Shown here: positions 1 to 6,558 of the stretch, piece by piece
How the letters are laid out: every line of letters starts with the position of its first letter
How positions within the stretch are numbered: the stretch's first letter is position 1
Source: Methylobacterium variabile
GTDB taxonomy: Bacteria > Pseudomonadota > Alphaproteobacteria > Rhizobiales > Beijerinckiaceae
Direction of reading: 5' to 3'
DNA: 41,958 bases
Assembly (NCBI RefSeq): GCF_001043975.1
Contig: NZ_LABY01000143.1
Location: forward strand, 1 to 41,958
The notes under the pieces: generated by a model
Databases searched by the model: none
Told to the model about the DNA's origin: nothing
What the model saw: the letters and a program-made list of their open reading frames with translations, nothing else
Translations under genes and position numbers: made by a program

Positions 1-473
1 GCGGCGGCCCTGGCGGCGGCCGCATCGCGCTTCGCCGCTTCCAGTGGCCCGCGGACGGACGGCGTCGCGGCGAAATCCGTGATATCCGGCAGATTGGCGA
101 GCGCGTCAGCCTGGGCGGTCAATCCGGCGAGCCGCAGCCATGCGGGGGTATGAACCCTCACCATCCAGTCGGCGGCCATCGTGGCGCGGCGATTGGCGAG
201 CGCGTCGGATCCGCGGGTGCCGACCGTCCTTGGCACGAGGGGCAGCAGCAGAACGGTCCGCTCGTCGTCGGGGAGGTCGTCGTTCCAGGAGCGCATGAAG
301 GCGCCGATGACCGGGCAGACGCACTCGGGATGATCTGACCAGGGCTCGCCAGCGATATACGCGGCCATCTCCATGGCGCAGGCGCCGTCATCGGGCGTGT
401 CGTGCGAGCCCTTACCGAGAACGGTGAAGCGATCGAGCCGGCTGGGATCGATGAGGGGGTTGAGGGCAGCCAT
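1..473 (-). CDS. Conserved hypothetical protein, C-terminus beyond the left edge
   Basis: A leftward reading frame opens with ATG at 473-471 and stays open to the window edge, about 157 codons. The ATG overlaps the TGA of the upstream gene, so the two are translationally coupled. The protein begins MAALNPLIDPSRLDRF and contains a cysteine cluster (ECVCPV) near residue 51 and a segment WMVRVHTPAWLRLAGL. Residue composition and GC-rich third positions are those of a real gene, unlike the other two leftward frames here. I recognise it only as a hypothetical protein type often seen in actinobacterial and alphaproteobacterial phages; no function can be given. Confidence 0.7.
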   Translation of the reverse strand, partial: MAALNPLIDPSRLDRFTVLGKGSHDTPDDGACAMEMAAYIAGEPWSDHPECVCPVIGAFMRSWNDDLPDDERTVLLLPLVPRTVGTRGSDALANRRATMAADWMVRVHTPAWLRLAGLTAQADALANLPDITDFAATPSVRGPLEAAKRDAAAARAA

Positions 474-772
474 CACAGCACACCCCCGACGTACAGGGCG
501 ACAACCCGCACCGCCGCGCCGAGCCCGACGACGCCGCCCACGGCAGCGGTCGCAACCGCGGCGTCCGAGATGAGGCGGTCGAGCCCGCGGATCAGCGCGT
601 TGCGCGCCTCACGCCGGCGGGCGGCGGCGTCGATGTGGGGGATGCGGTCGCGGCGGTCGCGCTGGGCCCGGGCGTCCTGCAGGTCGAGGTGCGGGAGCGG
701 GCCGTTCAGGCCGGCGTGGAGCGAGCGGTAGCGGGCGAGGTCGGCGTCTTGGGCTGCGAGGATGTCGGGCAT
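473..772 (-). CDS. Small basic protein with C-terminal hydrophobic helix
   Basis: This 99-residue protein starts at ATG 772-770, with a GGAG element 8 nt upstream. The first two thirds are charged and rich in Arg and Asp, likely helical. The last 30 residues (AVATAAVGGVVGLGAAVRVV and following) form one probable membrane segment, so it may be a tail-anchored membrane protein. It is the first gene of a leftward pair and its stop overlaps the next ATG. The promoter-like sequence at 800-828 lies just upstream and carries a repressor operator, so it should be silent or autoregulated in the lysogen. No family recognised. Confidence 0.65.
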   Translation of the reverse strand: MPDILAAQDADLARYRSLHAGLNGPLPHLDLQDARAQRDRRDRIPHIDAAARRREARNALIRGLDRLISDAAVATAAVGGVVGLGAAVRVVALYVGGVL

Positions 773-799
773 CGGCGGTGCTCCATCGGGAACACCGCG

Positions 800-828
800 A
801 ACGTAGGCTAACGCCTACCGACCGTCAA
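800..828 (-). promoter_or_regulatory. Leftward promoter with embedded repressor operator
   Basis: On the minus strand TTGACG (828-823) and TACGTT (805-800) are separated by 17 nt. The -35 box is good and the -10 box is weak (3 of 6 matches). The spacer contains the palindrome at 803-818, so a bound repressor would block polymerase. The pair lies upstream of the gene starting at 772. Confidence 0.5.
803..818. promoter_or_regulatory. Operator palindrome (left site 1)
   Basis: GTAGGC-TAAC-GCCTAC is a perfect inverted repeat with a 4-nt centre. Its core matches the site at 1583-1596 in the rightward promoter in 13 of 14 positions. It is a likely binding site of the S24 repressor encoded next to it. 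Confidence 0.65.
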
Positions 829-836
829 TCCTGAAA

Positions 837-850
837 TTGGCTATCGCCTA
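837..850. promoter_or_regulatory. Operator palindrome (left site 2)
   Basis: TTGGCTATCGCCTA differs from the 804-817 core at two positions. The two sites are 33 bp apart centre to centre, about three helical turns, which suits cooperative binding of repressor dimers. It abuts the stop codon of the repressor gene. Confidence 0.55.
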
Positions 851-1522
851 TCAGAGTGGCGAGTATCGTCCTACGACCAACCCGACGATCTCCACGCTGT
901 CGTAGCCGTCGGCGTTGGGGTCGCGCGGGATCACGATCGGCTCTTGGAATTGCGGATCAGTGGAGCGCGGCGTGAGGTGGATTTCGGTTAGCCGAACCAC
1001 AACCTCTTTGACCGTTAGTTCAACCAAGTCTCCGTCGCGCTGCCGCTGGACCACGACAAGATCAGCATCCTGGATGCCGACACGGGCCTGCCAATAAGGG
1101 ACGGTAATAACGAAATCGCCGTCCTCGATCCGCCGACGATTCATCGACGGGCCGGACACTTTGTACGCCGTTTGTTCCAAATCGGGGTAGCGACAAGGGA
1201 CGTAAGGCACTGGCTCTGATTCGACCTGCGGGGGAGCGTCTGCCGAGAACCATAGGCCGGCGGCAACGGTTCCCGCAACCCGTGCGAGTCTGACCTCCGC
1301 AGGCTGTGGTTGAGCGCTCGATGTCGCGCGACCCAACAGTATCTCGTCCAACGACAGGTCGTGCTTGCTCGCCAGCTTCTGAAGGGTTGAGGCCTGCGGG
1401 TCCTTCCCTTTCACGATCTGCTGAACGGCAGCCGCATTCAAGTCGGCGCTGAGCGACGCCGATTTCATATTCAGGCCCTTCGCCACCAAGGCGGCGTGCA
1501 GCCGTTCGCGCCAGTTATCCAT
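851..1522 (-). CDS. CI/LexA-like prophage repressor (HTH plus S24 peptidase)
   Basis: The 223-residue protein is a two-domain, self-cleaving repressor. Residues 1-65 form a helix-turn-helix DNA-binding domain (ERLHAALVAKGLNMKSASLS...AAVQQIVKGK). A linker holds the likely cleavage bond Ala88-Gly89 (VAAGLW). Residues 110-223 are an S24 fold with nucleophile Ser126 in SGPSM and general base Lys172 in VKEVV. Known family behaviour: RecA filaments trigger self-cleavage and induction. I chose the ATG at 1522-1520 (MDNWRERL) because the upstream extension to 1612 would run across the rightward promoter and operator. Operators at both ends of the gene suggest control of both flanking operons and of itself. 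Confidence 0.9.
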   Translation of the reverse strand: MDNWRERLHAALVAKGLNMKSASLSADLNAAAVQQIVKGKDPQASTLQKLASKHDLSLDEILLGRATSSAQPQPAEVRLARVAGTVAAGLWFSADAPPQVESEPVPYVPCRYPDLEQTAYKVSGPSMNRRRIEDGDFVITVPYWQARVGIQDADLVVVQRQRDGDLVELTVKEVVVRLTEIHLTPRSTDPQFQEPIVIPRDPNADGYDSVEIVGLVVGRYSPL

Positions 1523-1572
1523 AGCCTCGTGATGGCGCTGGGGTCGCCTACTGGCAAATGAGCGGACGCCTA

Positions 1573-1600
1573 TTGACCTCGGTAGGCTAAAGCCTATTAT
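1573..1600 (+). promoter_or_regulatory. Rightward early promoter (PR-like)
   Basis: TTGACC (1573-1578) and TATTAT (1595-1600) are separated by 16 nt, close to sigma-70 consensus. The operator at 1583-1596 fills the spacer and touches the -10 box, so repressor binding should exclude polymerase. The expected start site near 1606-1608 is only a few bases before the Cro-like ATG at 1611. Confidence 0.7.
1583..1596. promoter_or_regulatory. Operator palindrome (right site)
   Basis: TAGGCTAAAGCCTA is an inverted repeat matching the two sites at 803-850. Two further GCCTA half-sites lie at 1546-1550 and 1568-1572, spaced 22-24 bp, within the likely repressor promoter region. Confidence 0.65.
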
Positions 1601-1610
1601 TGCCCCCGCC

Positions 1611-1850
1611 ATGACGACCTCTCACGATATCCTGGCCCTGATCCGGGCCGAAGCTGAGCGCATCGGCATCGCGCCGAGCACCCTTTGCCAGCGCGCAGTC
1701 CGGAACGCCGGGCTCGTGCGCAGGCTCGAAGCTGGCAAGTCGGTGACGGTGGACGTCGCCGCACGCCTCAAGTCATGGGCGGCCGATCAGCCGTCCGGCA
1801 GTGGCAATGGTCGCAAGCCGGCCGTGGATACGGCGGCGGTCGCGCCATGA
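1611..1850 (+). CDS. Cro-like small HTH protein
   Basis: This 79-residue protein is the first gene of the rightward operon and is divergent from the repressor, the classic position of Cro. Residues 6-55 read as a small helix-turn-helix (ILALIRAEAERIGIAPSTLC, then LVRRLEAGKSVTVDVAARL); the tail is low complexity. No Shine-Dalgarno sequence precedes the ATG, and the predicted transcript starts only about 4 nt upstream, so translation may be essentially leaderless. The Cro role is inferred from position, size and fold. Confidence 0.75.
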   Translation: MTTSHDILALIRAEAERIGIAPSTLCQRAVRNAGLVRRLEAGKSVTVDVAARLKSWAADQPSGSGNGRKPAVDTAAVAP

Positions 1851-2071
1851 TCCGCCTCCTCCTCTCCTGGCTGGATCGGCGGATCGATGCGCGGATTGCC
1901 ACTGCCCGGGCTGGGGGCGCGAGTGAATGCGCTCCCCAGTGCGAGATGGATGCGCCGGTTCAGTCCGGCCCCGTTGATGAGATCGGCCGCGTCAAGTTCG
2001 GTCGAGAGCTTCGTACTGATCGTTCGACAGCTTCCAGCCCGCCGTCTCCTGGCCGATTTCGGAGGCAATGA
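1847..2071 (+). CDS. Small hypothetical protein
   Basis: The ATG overlaps the TGA of the Cro-like gene (ATGA), and 74 codons follow. The N-terminus MIRLLLSWLDRRIDARIA is an amphipathic helix of plausible composition, but the C-terminal third becomes Ser/Pro-rich and overlaps a better-looking gene on the other strand (1992-2252). The true gene may be shorter, or the reading frame may be chance. No family recognised. Confidence 0.35.
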   Translation: MIRLLLSWLDRRIDARIATARAGGASECAPQCEMDAPVQSGPVDEIGRVKFGRELRTDRSTASSPPSPGRFRRQ

Positions 2072-2252
2072 CATGCAACATGTGTCTTGCCGCGCGAACA
2101 GCGTCGACATCGGAAATCGCGTTCTCAATCTTGAGCTTCGCGATGATGATGCCCTGACCTGTGTCGATCTCAAACTCGACCTCGCGCCCAGGGTAAGAGG
2201 GCTGGACGTTAGCTCGCGGCCCCATGGACTTGAGCCTGATAACGTTTTCCAT
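1992..2252 (-). CDS. Small hypothetical protein on the minus strand
   Basis: This 86-residue protein starts at ATG 2252-2250, with GGCGAG about 8 nt upstream. Its composition is natural (MENVIRLKSMGPRANVQPSY, then EIDTGQGIIIAKLKIENAIS), and GC-rich third positions support coding on this strand rather than the plus strand. The region is less GC-rich than its neighbours. A second open frame upstream (near 2323-2252) also has protein-like sequence, so the 5' end could be longer or result from a small rearrangement. It is antisense to the early operon. Function unknown; it shows no HTH or membrane segment. Confidence 0.55.
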   Translation of the reverse strand: MENVIRLKSMGPRANVQPSYPGREVEFEIDTGQGIIIAKLKIENAISDVDAVRAARHMLHVIASEIGQETAGWKLSNDQYEALDRT

Positions 2253-2365
2253 TGTGTATTCTCGCCTTCCATCAGCGCCTCGACAACTCTGATGGTAGCG
2301 GCTCCGGTCGGCTTGTCCATGACAGGTCGACCGGACGCCTGCGCTTTCTTGACGGGAGCCGCGGC

Positions 2366-2692
2366 ATGACCCGCCCCCACCCCACCACCGACCGCGGCAC
2401 CTACATCGGCCTGTCTCGCACCGCGGCGGCCGACATGAACGCCCCCTCCGGAACACTCGCCAGAGCCCAGGACGAAGGGCTGCCGGTGCGAGCCCGGAAC
2501 GACGAGGCTGAAGACGCGGCTGGAGGGGGCCAAGGCTTCACCGCGCAAGCCTCGGCATTCGTCACGGCGTCCGGAGCGGGGGAGGCGGTACCGGCCTACG
2601 ATCCCGCTTCGGCGCCGGACGGCCGCCTCATCCTTCCGCCCGGCTGGCGCCTGAGCGCCGACGGCGACCGCCTCTCCCCGCGGAAGGCCTGA
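2366..2692 (+). CDS. Hypothetical protein
   Basis: This 108-residue protein begins at ATG 2366, with GGGAG about 8 nt upstream. It is rich in Ala, Gly and Pro with acidic stretches and looks largely disordered; the C-terminal segment (ILPPGWRLSADGDRLSPRKA) is the most structured-looking part. It is followed after one base by the small lipoprotein gene. No family recognised. Confidence 0.5.
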   Translation: MTRPHPTTDRGTYIGLSRTAAADMNAPSGTLARAQDEGLPVRARNDEAEDAAGGGQGFTAQASAFVTASGAGEAVPAYDPASAPDGRLILPPGWRLSADGDRLSPRKA

Positions 2693-2693
2693 G

Positions 2694-2831
2694 ATGCGCC
2701 TCGCCGCCATCCTCGTCCTTGGCGCCATTGCGCTCGGGCTCATCGCCTCCGCCGGGTGCTTCTCGAAGCGGGCCAGCGTGCCGAACCCGGCCAACGGGCA
2801 GGCGCGGGCGCTGTCGGAGGTGGCGCGATGA
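2694..2831 (+). CDS. Very small predicted lipoprotein
   Basis: A 45-residue frame starts with ATG one base after the previous stop. It encodes MRLAAILVLGAIALGLIASA followed by GCFSKRAS. The hydrophobic signal and the Ala-Gly-Cys lipobox predict a lipid-anchored peptide with only about 24 mature residues, a size typical of entericidin-like or Rz1-like lipopeptides. It sits in the early region, not next to lysis genes, so a membrane or host-takeover role is only a guess. Its stop overlaps the ATG of the next gene. Confidence 0.55.
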   Translation: MRLAAILVLGAIALGLIASAGCFSKRASVPNPANGQARALSEVAR

Positions 2832-3247
2832 GCCGGCCCTGCTCCTACGATCACGACGCGGCGCGTGCCTGCGTCGCGGCTGGCGAGACCTACGCCCAGG
2901 TCGCGCAGCGCTTCGGCGTCACGCGATCGTCGATCAGCTGGCTGTTCCGGAAGGAGCCCATCGGCCGCCGACATCCGAGCCGGGTGAGTGACCGCGGCAA
3001 CCGGCGCCTGCTCGCCGCGCTCGGCGTCGACGGCCGCGACCCGGTCCGCGTCGCACGTGAAGCTGCCGTGTCGGCCCGAGTCCGCGCCCTGCGTGCCGAG
3101 GCGCGCACCGGTGGAGCGCTTCTCGTCGGCCCGCTCACCATCGCCGCCGCCCACGCCGCCGGCCTGACCCTCGACGACATCGAGGAGGTCTTTGCGGTCC
3201 CGCCGGCCGAGGCCGCCCGCGTGATCGCTGCACACGGGGTCCGCTGA
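2828..3247 (+). CDS. HTH-containing hypothetical protein
   Basis: The protein has 139 residues and its ATG overlaps the upstream stop. Residues 5-43 form a resolvase/MarR-style helix-turn-helix (ACVAAGETYAQVAQRFGVTR then SSISWLFRK), typical of small phage DNA-binding proteins. The C-terminal part is helical and Ala/Arg-rich (AVSARVRALRAEARTGG), with a second helical pair LTLDDIEEVFAVPPAEAARV. It may be an early transcription regulator or replication accessory factor; the sequence does not settle which. Confidence 0.65.
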   Translation: MSRPCSYDHDAARACVAAGETYAQVAQRFGVTRSSISWLFRKEPIGRRHPSRVSDRGNRRLLAALGVDGRDPVRVAREAAVSARVRALRAEARTGGALLVGPLTIAAAHAAGLTLDDIEEVFAVPPAEAARVIAAHGVR

Positions 3248-3248
3248 G

Positions 3249-3422
3249 ATGGAGAAGATGACCTTCGCCATCGGCATCTTCGTGCTCTTCGTGACAGCCA
3301 TCGGTGTCGCGGCCTCGCCGCCCCGCGGCGGCTTGCGGACTGCCGCTATCGGTGGTGCCGCTCTCGTGGCGCTGCTGATCTGGCTCTTCGTGTTCCGCCT
3401 GCTGTTCGGGGCCGCCGCATGA
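3249..3422 (+). CDS. Small two-helix membrane protein
   Basis: This 57-residue protein (MEKMTFAIGIFVLFVTAIGV, short Arg/Gly turn, AAIGGAALVALLIWLFVFRL) has two hydrophobic segments joined by PPRGGLR, predicting a hairpin in the inner membrane. It begins one base after the upstream stop and ends overlapping a possible ATG at 3419. It resembles no family I can name; holin-like size and topology are noted but the early location argues against lysis. Confidence 0.5.
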   Translation: MEKMTFAIGIFVLFVTAIGVAASPPRGGLRTAAIGGAALVALLIWLFVFRLLFGAAA

Positions 3423-3683
3423 GCGCGGCCCGCCCGATTCCTCTCCCCGCCGCCAGCCCCCGATGGCTGCGGGCGAGGGCCGCCGACGCTCATCGCACCC
3501 TTCCGGGACTGCGTCGGCGGTCTTCCCTCTCGCGCGATCGTCTCCGCCTGCAAGCAGCCGACCGCGCCTGTGTAGTTCTGCGTATCTCCGTCCACCTCCC
3601 ACATCTGCACCGCTCCCTTGCTGCCCCTAAGGAAAGCATGGGATTTTTTGCAGATGTGCAAAAAGTGTTTGCGGGTGACGCAA
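3423..3683. other. Poorly coding interval with nested inverted repeats
   Basis: No convincing long gene lies here. A plus frame from 3419 to 3691 exists but most of it has unnatural composition. Its last 17 codons (ATG at 3638, MGFFADVQKVFAGDANA) follow an AAGGA element and overlap the next ATG at 3684, so they could form a leader peptide. The AT-rich stretch 3641-3665 holds a perfect 8-bp inverted repeat, TTTTTGCA (3645-3652) with TGCAAAAA (3657-3664). A second, competing 10-bp pair joins CACATCTGCA (3600-3609) to TGCAGATGTG (3649-3658). The two hairpins are mutually exclusive. Confidence 0.4.
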
Positions 3684-4094
3684 ATGCCTGAAGCCGATGT
3701 GCTGCGCGCTCGTTCGATGGCCTCCGACCTCCTTTCCTGGGAGACGCGCGGCCCGGGCGACACCGCCAACGCCATGCGCCGGATCGCGACCCGGTACGGC
3801 GTCCCCTACAGCGCCCAGTGGGCGCTCCGGTACCGCCCGCCGAAGCGCGTGTGGTCCGACATCCTGAAGACCCTCCAGGCCGCGCACGCCGCCGAGCGGG
3901 AGCGCCAGTTGAGGAAGCTCGCCCATGACGTCGAGATCACCGCCCGGGTCGCCGGGGCTGATCACCCTGCGGTGGCTGCGGCTGAGGCTGCTCTTCGCGC
4001 GAGCGATGCGCCCGCCAGAGTGGATGCGCAGGCTCTGGACCCGCGAGCGCCGGCCCGAGGCCGCGGAACGGCGGAGGCGGTGAGCCGTGGCTGA
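3684..4094 (+). CDS. Hypothetical phage protein
   Basis: The chosen start ATG 3684 gives 136 residues beginning MPEADVLRARSMASDLLSWE; an in-frame ATG at 3654 would add ten residues with a CxxC (MCKKCL) but lacks a good Shine-Dalgarno sequence. The first 100 residues are well formed and helical (ANAMRRIATRYGVPYSAQWA, then RERQLRKLAHDVEITARVAG) and the tail is low complexity. This compact protein type is common in early regions of alphaproteobacterial phages; function unknown. The end overlaps the next gene. Confidence 0.6.
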   Translation: MPEADVLRARSMASDLLSWETRGPGDTANAMRRIATRYGVPYSAQWALRYRPPKRVWSDILKTLQAAHAAERERQLRKLAHDVEITARVAGADHPAVAAAEAALRASDAPARVDAQALDPRAPARGRGTAEAVSRG

Positions 4095-4325
4095 GCCCTA
4101 TTCCATCGACACCCGCGTCGAGGCCGTTCCGCTCGGCCTCGTCGTCGAGACCTCGACCGTGCCGGCGACGATCTCGCTGATAGCCGAGCCCGACAGCGTG
4201 ATCCTGGCCGTCAGCGGCCCGGGTTCGCGCACGACTACCGGCTGCCGCTCTGGGCGCTCGAGCACTTGGAGCAGCAGGGCGCGCGGGCGGAGGCCGAGGC
4301 GCTCGCGTCAGCCGACGCCCCCTGA
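4087..4325 (+). pseudogene. Hypothetical gene split by a -1 frame change
   Basis: From GTG 4087 the frame codes for a natural N-terminus (MAEPYSIDTRVEAVPLGLVV and on to VILAVSGPG). Near 4218-4224 (CCCGGGT) sensible coding jumps to the -1 frame, which continues as GFAHDYRLPLWALEHLEQQG and ends at TGA 4323-4325, 18 nt before the next gene. The original frame continues as Arg/Ser-rich nonsense into the next gene. Either one base has been lost from the C3 or G3 run (mutation or sequence error), or the X-XXY-YYZ-like heptamer is a programmed slip site. Function unknown. Confidence 0.5.
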
Positions 4326-4343
4326 TCAACCGAAGGAGCACAC

Positions 4344-4694
4344 ATGTCCCTGAAGCCGATACGCTCGTTCACCGACCTCGTCACGGTGCTCAACCGCGGC
4401 CGGTTCTCCGAAAAGCTCGACGAGCATCTGACGCACGCCGTCGAGACCCTGGAAGCCCTGCCCGATCAGAAGGGCAAGGCCACGATCACCATCACCCTGA
4501 CGGTTGCCTACCAGGAGGGCCGGATCGAGGTGGTGCCCAACGTCAGGTCGAAGCTGCCCGAGGACAAGGGGTTCAGCGGCACGCCGTTCTGGGCCGTCGA
4601 GGGCGGGTTCTCCGTCCAGCATCCGAGTCAGTCCGACATGTTTGCCGGCCCCCGGGGCGTGAATGCCCGCGAGCGCGACCGCGACGTCGGCTGA
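4344..4694 (+). CDS. Small partner of the DUF2303 protein, hypothetical
   Basis: The start is fixed by GAAGGAG at 4332-4338, 5 nt before ATG 4344. The 116-residue protein has an N-terminal helical part (FTDLVTVLNRGRFSEKLDEH) and a beta-rich middle (KATITITLTVAYQEGRIEVV). Proteins of this shape are regularly found just upstream of DUF2303 genes in phages, which is the arrangement here (41-nt gap). A role in replication or recombination is inferred from the neighbours. Confidence 0.7.
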   Translation: MSLKPIRSFTDLVTVLNRGRFSEKLDEHLTHAVETLEALPDQKGKATITITLTVAYQEGRIEVVPNVRSKLPEDKGFSGTPFWAVEGGFSVQHPSQSDMFAGPRGVNARERDRDVG

Positions 4695-4735
4695 TCCGGT
4701 CCCGGCCCTCAACATCACCATCAGGAGAGCGCACC

Positions 4736-5689
4736 ATGGCATCGATCCAAGGAACCCCCACCCTCGTTTCCGGCGAAGCCGAAGCCATCCAGAAGGTCGC
4801 CGATCTGGCGATCGCCGGCACCAAGCCGGAAATCGTCATGGTGCCGACGTCTGGGCTCGGCGACGGACTTCCGGCCCAGGTGCCGGCGCTGCTTAAGCCG
4901 GCGACTCCCGGTGGGCAGCCGGGGGCGCTTCTGCCGGTCCGCGACCTGATCGAAGGCTACCGCCTCGGTCCGGCCCGCCGCACCGGCACTGCCCGCGTCA
5001 CGACCCTCGACGCTTTCATCGCGCTCGTGAATCGCCACAAGGACGCCGGCTCGGTCATCTTCGCGAAGACCGATTGGCCGAACCCGGCGCTCACCGCCAT
5101 CATCGACTATCACTCTGAGACCAACGCACCCCGCCACGGCGAGCACCGCATCGCCTACGCCTTCCCGGTGACGCCCGAGTTTCAGGCCTGGATCGCCGCC
5201 AACGGCACGAAGATGGGCCAGGGCGAGTTCGCCCAGTTCCTCGAGGAGCACGCCGCCGAGCTGGCGGCCCCCTACGACGCCGAGGTCGTGACCTACGAGC
5301 GCCTGTTCAAGGCGAAGTTCGCGACGCCTAACGAGCTGATCGACCTCGCCCGCAGCCTCGAGATCCATGTCAACGCGCAGGTCAAGAACGCCGTCCGGCT
5401 GCAGAGCGGAGAGGGCGAGGTCGTGTTCCGCGAGGAGCACGTCAACGGCGCCGGCGAGAAGGTGACGGTGCCGGGCGTGTTCATGATCAGCCTGCGCAGT
5501 TTCGTGGACGGCGAGGCGGTTCGGATCCCGGCGCGGCTGCGCTACCGGGTCTCGGGCGGCGCGATCACGTGGTCCTTCCAGCTCTACCGCTGGGAGGACG
5601 AGCTGCGCGCGCGGGTGCAGCACGATCTGATGCGGGCGGCCGACGAGACAGGGCTGCCGTCCTTCGAGGGTGCGCCCGAGGGGCGCTGA
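4736..5689 (+). CDS. DUF2303 family protein (YfdQ-like)
   Basis: This 317-residue protein has the features I associate with DUF2303: a central TTLDAFIALVNRHKDAGSVI block, the IIDYH motif, a FPVTPEFQAWIAANG segment and a C-terminal beta-rich section (YRVSGGAITWSFQLYRWED). AGGAGA at 4723-4728 supports ATG 4736. The family is phage- and prophage-specific and its biochemical role is not established; it travels with recombination and single-strand-binding functions. The downstream VRR-NUC nuclease and helicases fit that setting. Confidence 0.85.
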   Translation: MASIQGTPTLVSGEAEAIQKVADLAIAGTKPEIVMVPTSGLGDGLPAQVPALLKPATPGGQPGALLPVRDLIEGYRLGPARRTGTARVTTLDAFIALVNRHKDAGSVIFAKTDWPNPALTAIIDYHSETNAPRHGEHRIAYAFPVTPEFQAWIAANGTKMGQGEFAQFLEEHAAELAAPYDAEVVTYERLFKAKFATPNELIDLARSLEIHVNAQVKNAVRLQSGEGEVVFREEHVNGAGEKVTVPGVFMISLRSFVDGEAVRIPARLRYRVSGGAITWSFQLYRWEDELRARVQHDLMRAADETGLPSFEGAPEGR

Positions 5690-5745
5690 ACCCATCGCGG
5701 GCGGTTGTTGCACCGCCCGCCTCTTCCCCAGGCCGGAAGCTCCGC

Positions 5746-6126
5746 ATGACCCGCCGCCGTCCCGAGCACGACATCCAGGTCAAGATCGTCAATCGCCTCC
5801 GCGGCGAGTTCGATGCGGTGGTGGCGGCCGTCCCGAACGGTGGTCGCCGCGGCAAGCTCGAGGCGGTCTCGCTGCTGGAAGAGGGTGTCGAGCCGGGGCA
5901 CCCGGACCTGATCGCTTACGGCCGCGAAGGGCGAACGCTTCTGCTTGAGGTGAAGGCGCCGGGCGGCAGCTTGAGCCCGGTGCAGCGCCGCCTGATCCCG
6001 GACCTGCGCGAGCGCGGCTTCCCGGTTGCGGTGGTGCGCGGCGTCGCCGAGGCGGTAGCGGCGATGCGGGAGGCCGGGTTCGGCCCCCGCCGCGCCCCCA
6101 CGCCCGAGCCGATGACGGAGTTCTGA
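5746..6126 (+). CDS. VRR-NUC domain nuclease
   Basis: The protein has 126 residues, the usual length of stand-alone viral VRR-NUC nucleases. It shows the PD-(D/E)XK-type catalytic set: an early acidic/helical start (EHDIQVKIVNRL), VPNGGRRG, GHPDL with Asp54, LLLEVKAPGG with Glu68 and Lys70, and Gln80 in SPVQRRL. The family cuts branched DNA in a Mg-dependent manner, and a Holliday-junction or replication-intermediate role is expected here. ATG 5746 was chosen because it gives the standard N-terminus; the frame is open further upstream but overlaps the DUF2303 gene. Confidence 0.9.
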   Translation: MTRRRPEHDIQVKIVNRLRGEFDAVVAAVPNGGRRGKLEAVSLLEEGVEPGHPDLIAYGREGRTLLLEVKAPGGSLSPVQRRLIPDLRERGFPVAVVRGVAEAVAAMREAGFGPRRAPTPEPMTEF

Positions 6127-6129
6127 CGC

Positions 6130-6558
6130 ATGGCCGCGCCGCAGACCCACGCCGCCGCACGCCGCCGAGCCGTCCCGCACCAAGCCGCCCTGCCGCTGTC
6201 GAGCGGCGAGCGGAAGCTGCGCGAGGACGAGCAGCTGTCGAAGCTCTACCGCGCCTACAAGCGGGCGCAGATCCAGGCGCTCCTCGACGGGCCGTTCGGC
6301 ACGCAGGTGCGCGAGCTGGACCGGTTCATGCGCCGGATGGAACTGCAGGACGGGCCGAAGCTCGTCGAGCGCTTCCGCGAGGCCTTGGGCTGGATCGGGC
6401 TCATGGACATGGACAGCCGGTTCAGCCTGCTGCGCCTCGCCAGCCGCCGGATCGTCGCGCTGCGCGAGCGGCACGGGCTCGAGCCGTTCAACGACGGCGT
6501 CGTGGGCGACCCGCCGCGGACCTTCCACATCATCAAGGATCTTCTCGGATGCCGGTGA
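6130..6558 (+). CDS. Hypothetical protein
   Basis: This 142-residue protein begins 3 nt after the nuclease stop. A disordered Ala/Arg-rich start is followed by a helical body (DEQLSKLYRAYKRAQIQALL, FMRRMELQDGPKLVERFREA, LLRLASRRIVALRERHGLEP). The end overlaps the methyltransferase start. Such helical proteins occur between nuclease and helicase genes of related phages; no function is known to me. Confidence 0.65.
   Translation: MAAPQTHAAARRRAVPHQAALPLSSGERKLREDEQLSKLYRAYKRAQIQALLDGPFGTQVRELDRFMRRMELQDGPKLVERFREALGWIGLMDMDSRFSLLRLASRRIVALRERHGLEPFNDGVVGDPPRTFHIIKDLLGCR

Noticed and set aside
1787..3775. A 662-codon open frame on the minus strand
   Set aside because: It overlaps several coupled plus-strand genes with good ribosome sites, has Arg/Pro/Ser-rich composition and is the usual stop-poor shadow of GC-rich coding. 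A short part near 3604-3520 (MWEVDGDTQNYTGAVGCLQA, with AAGGGAG upstream) looks protein-like but has no sensible end.
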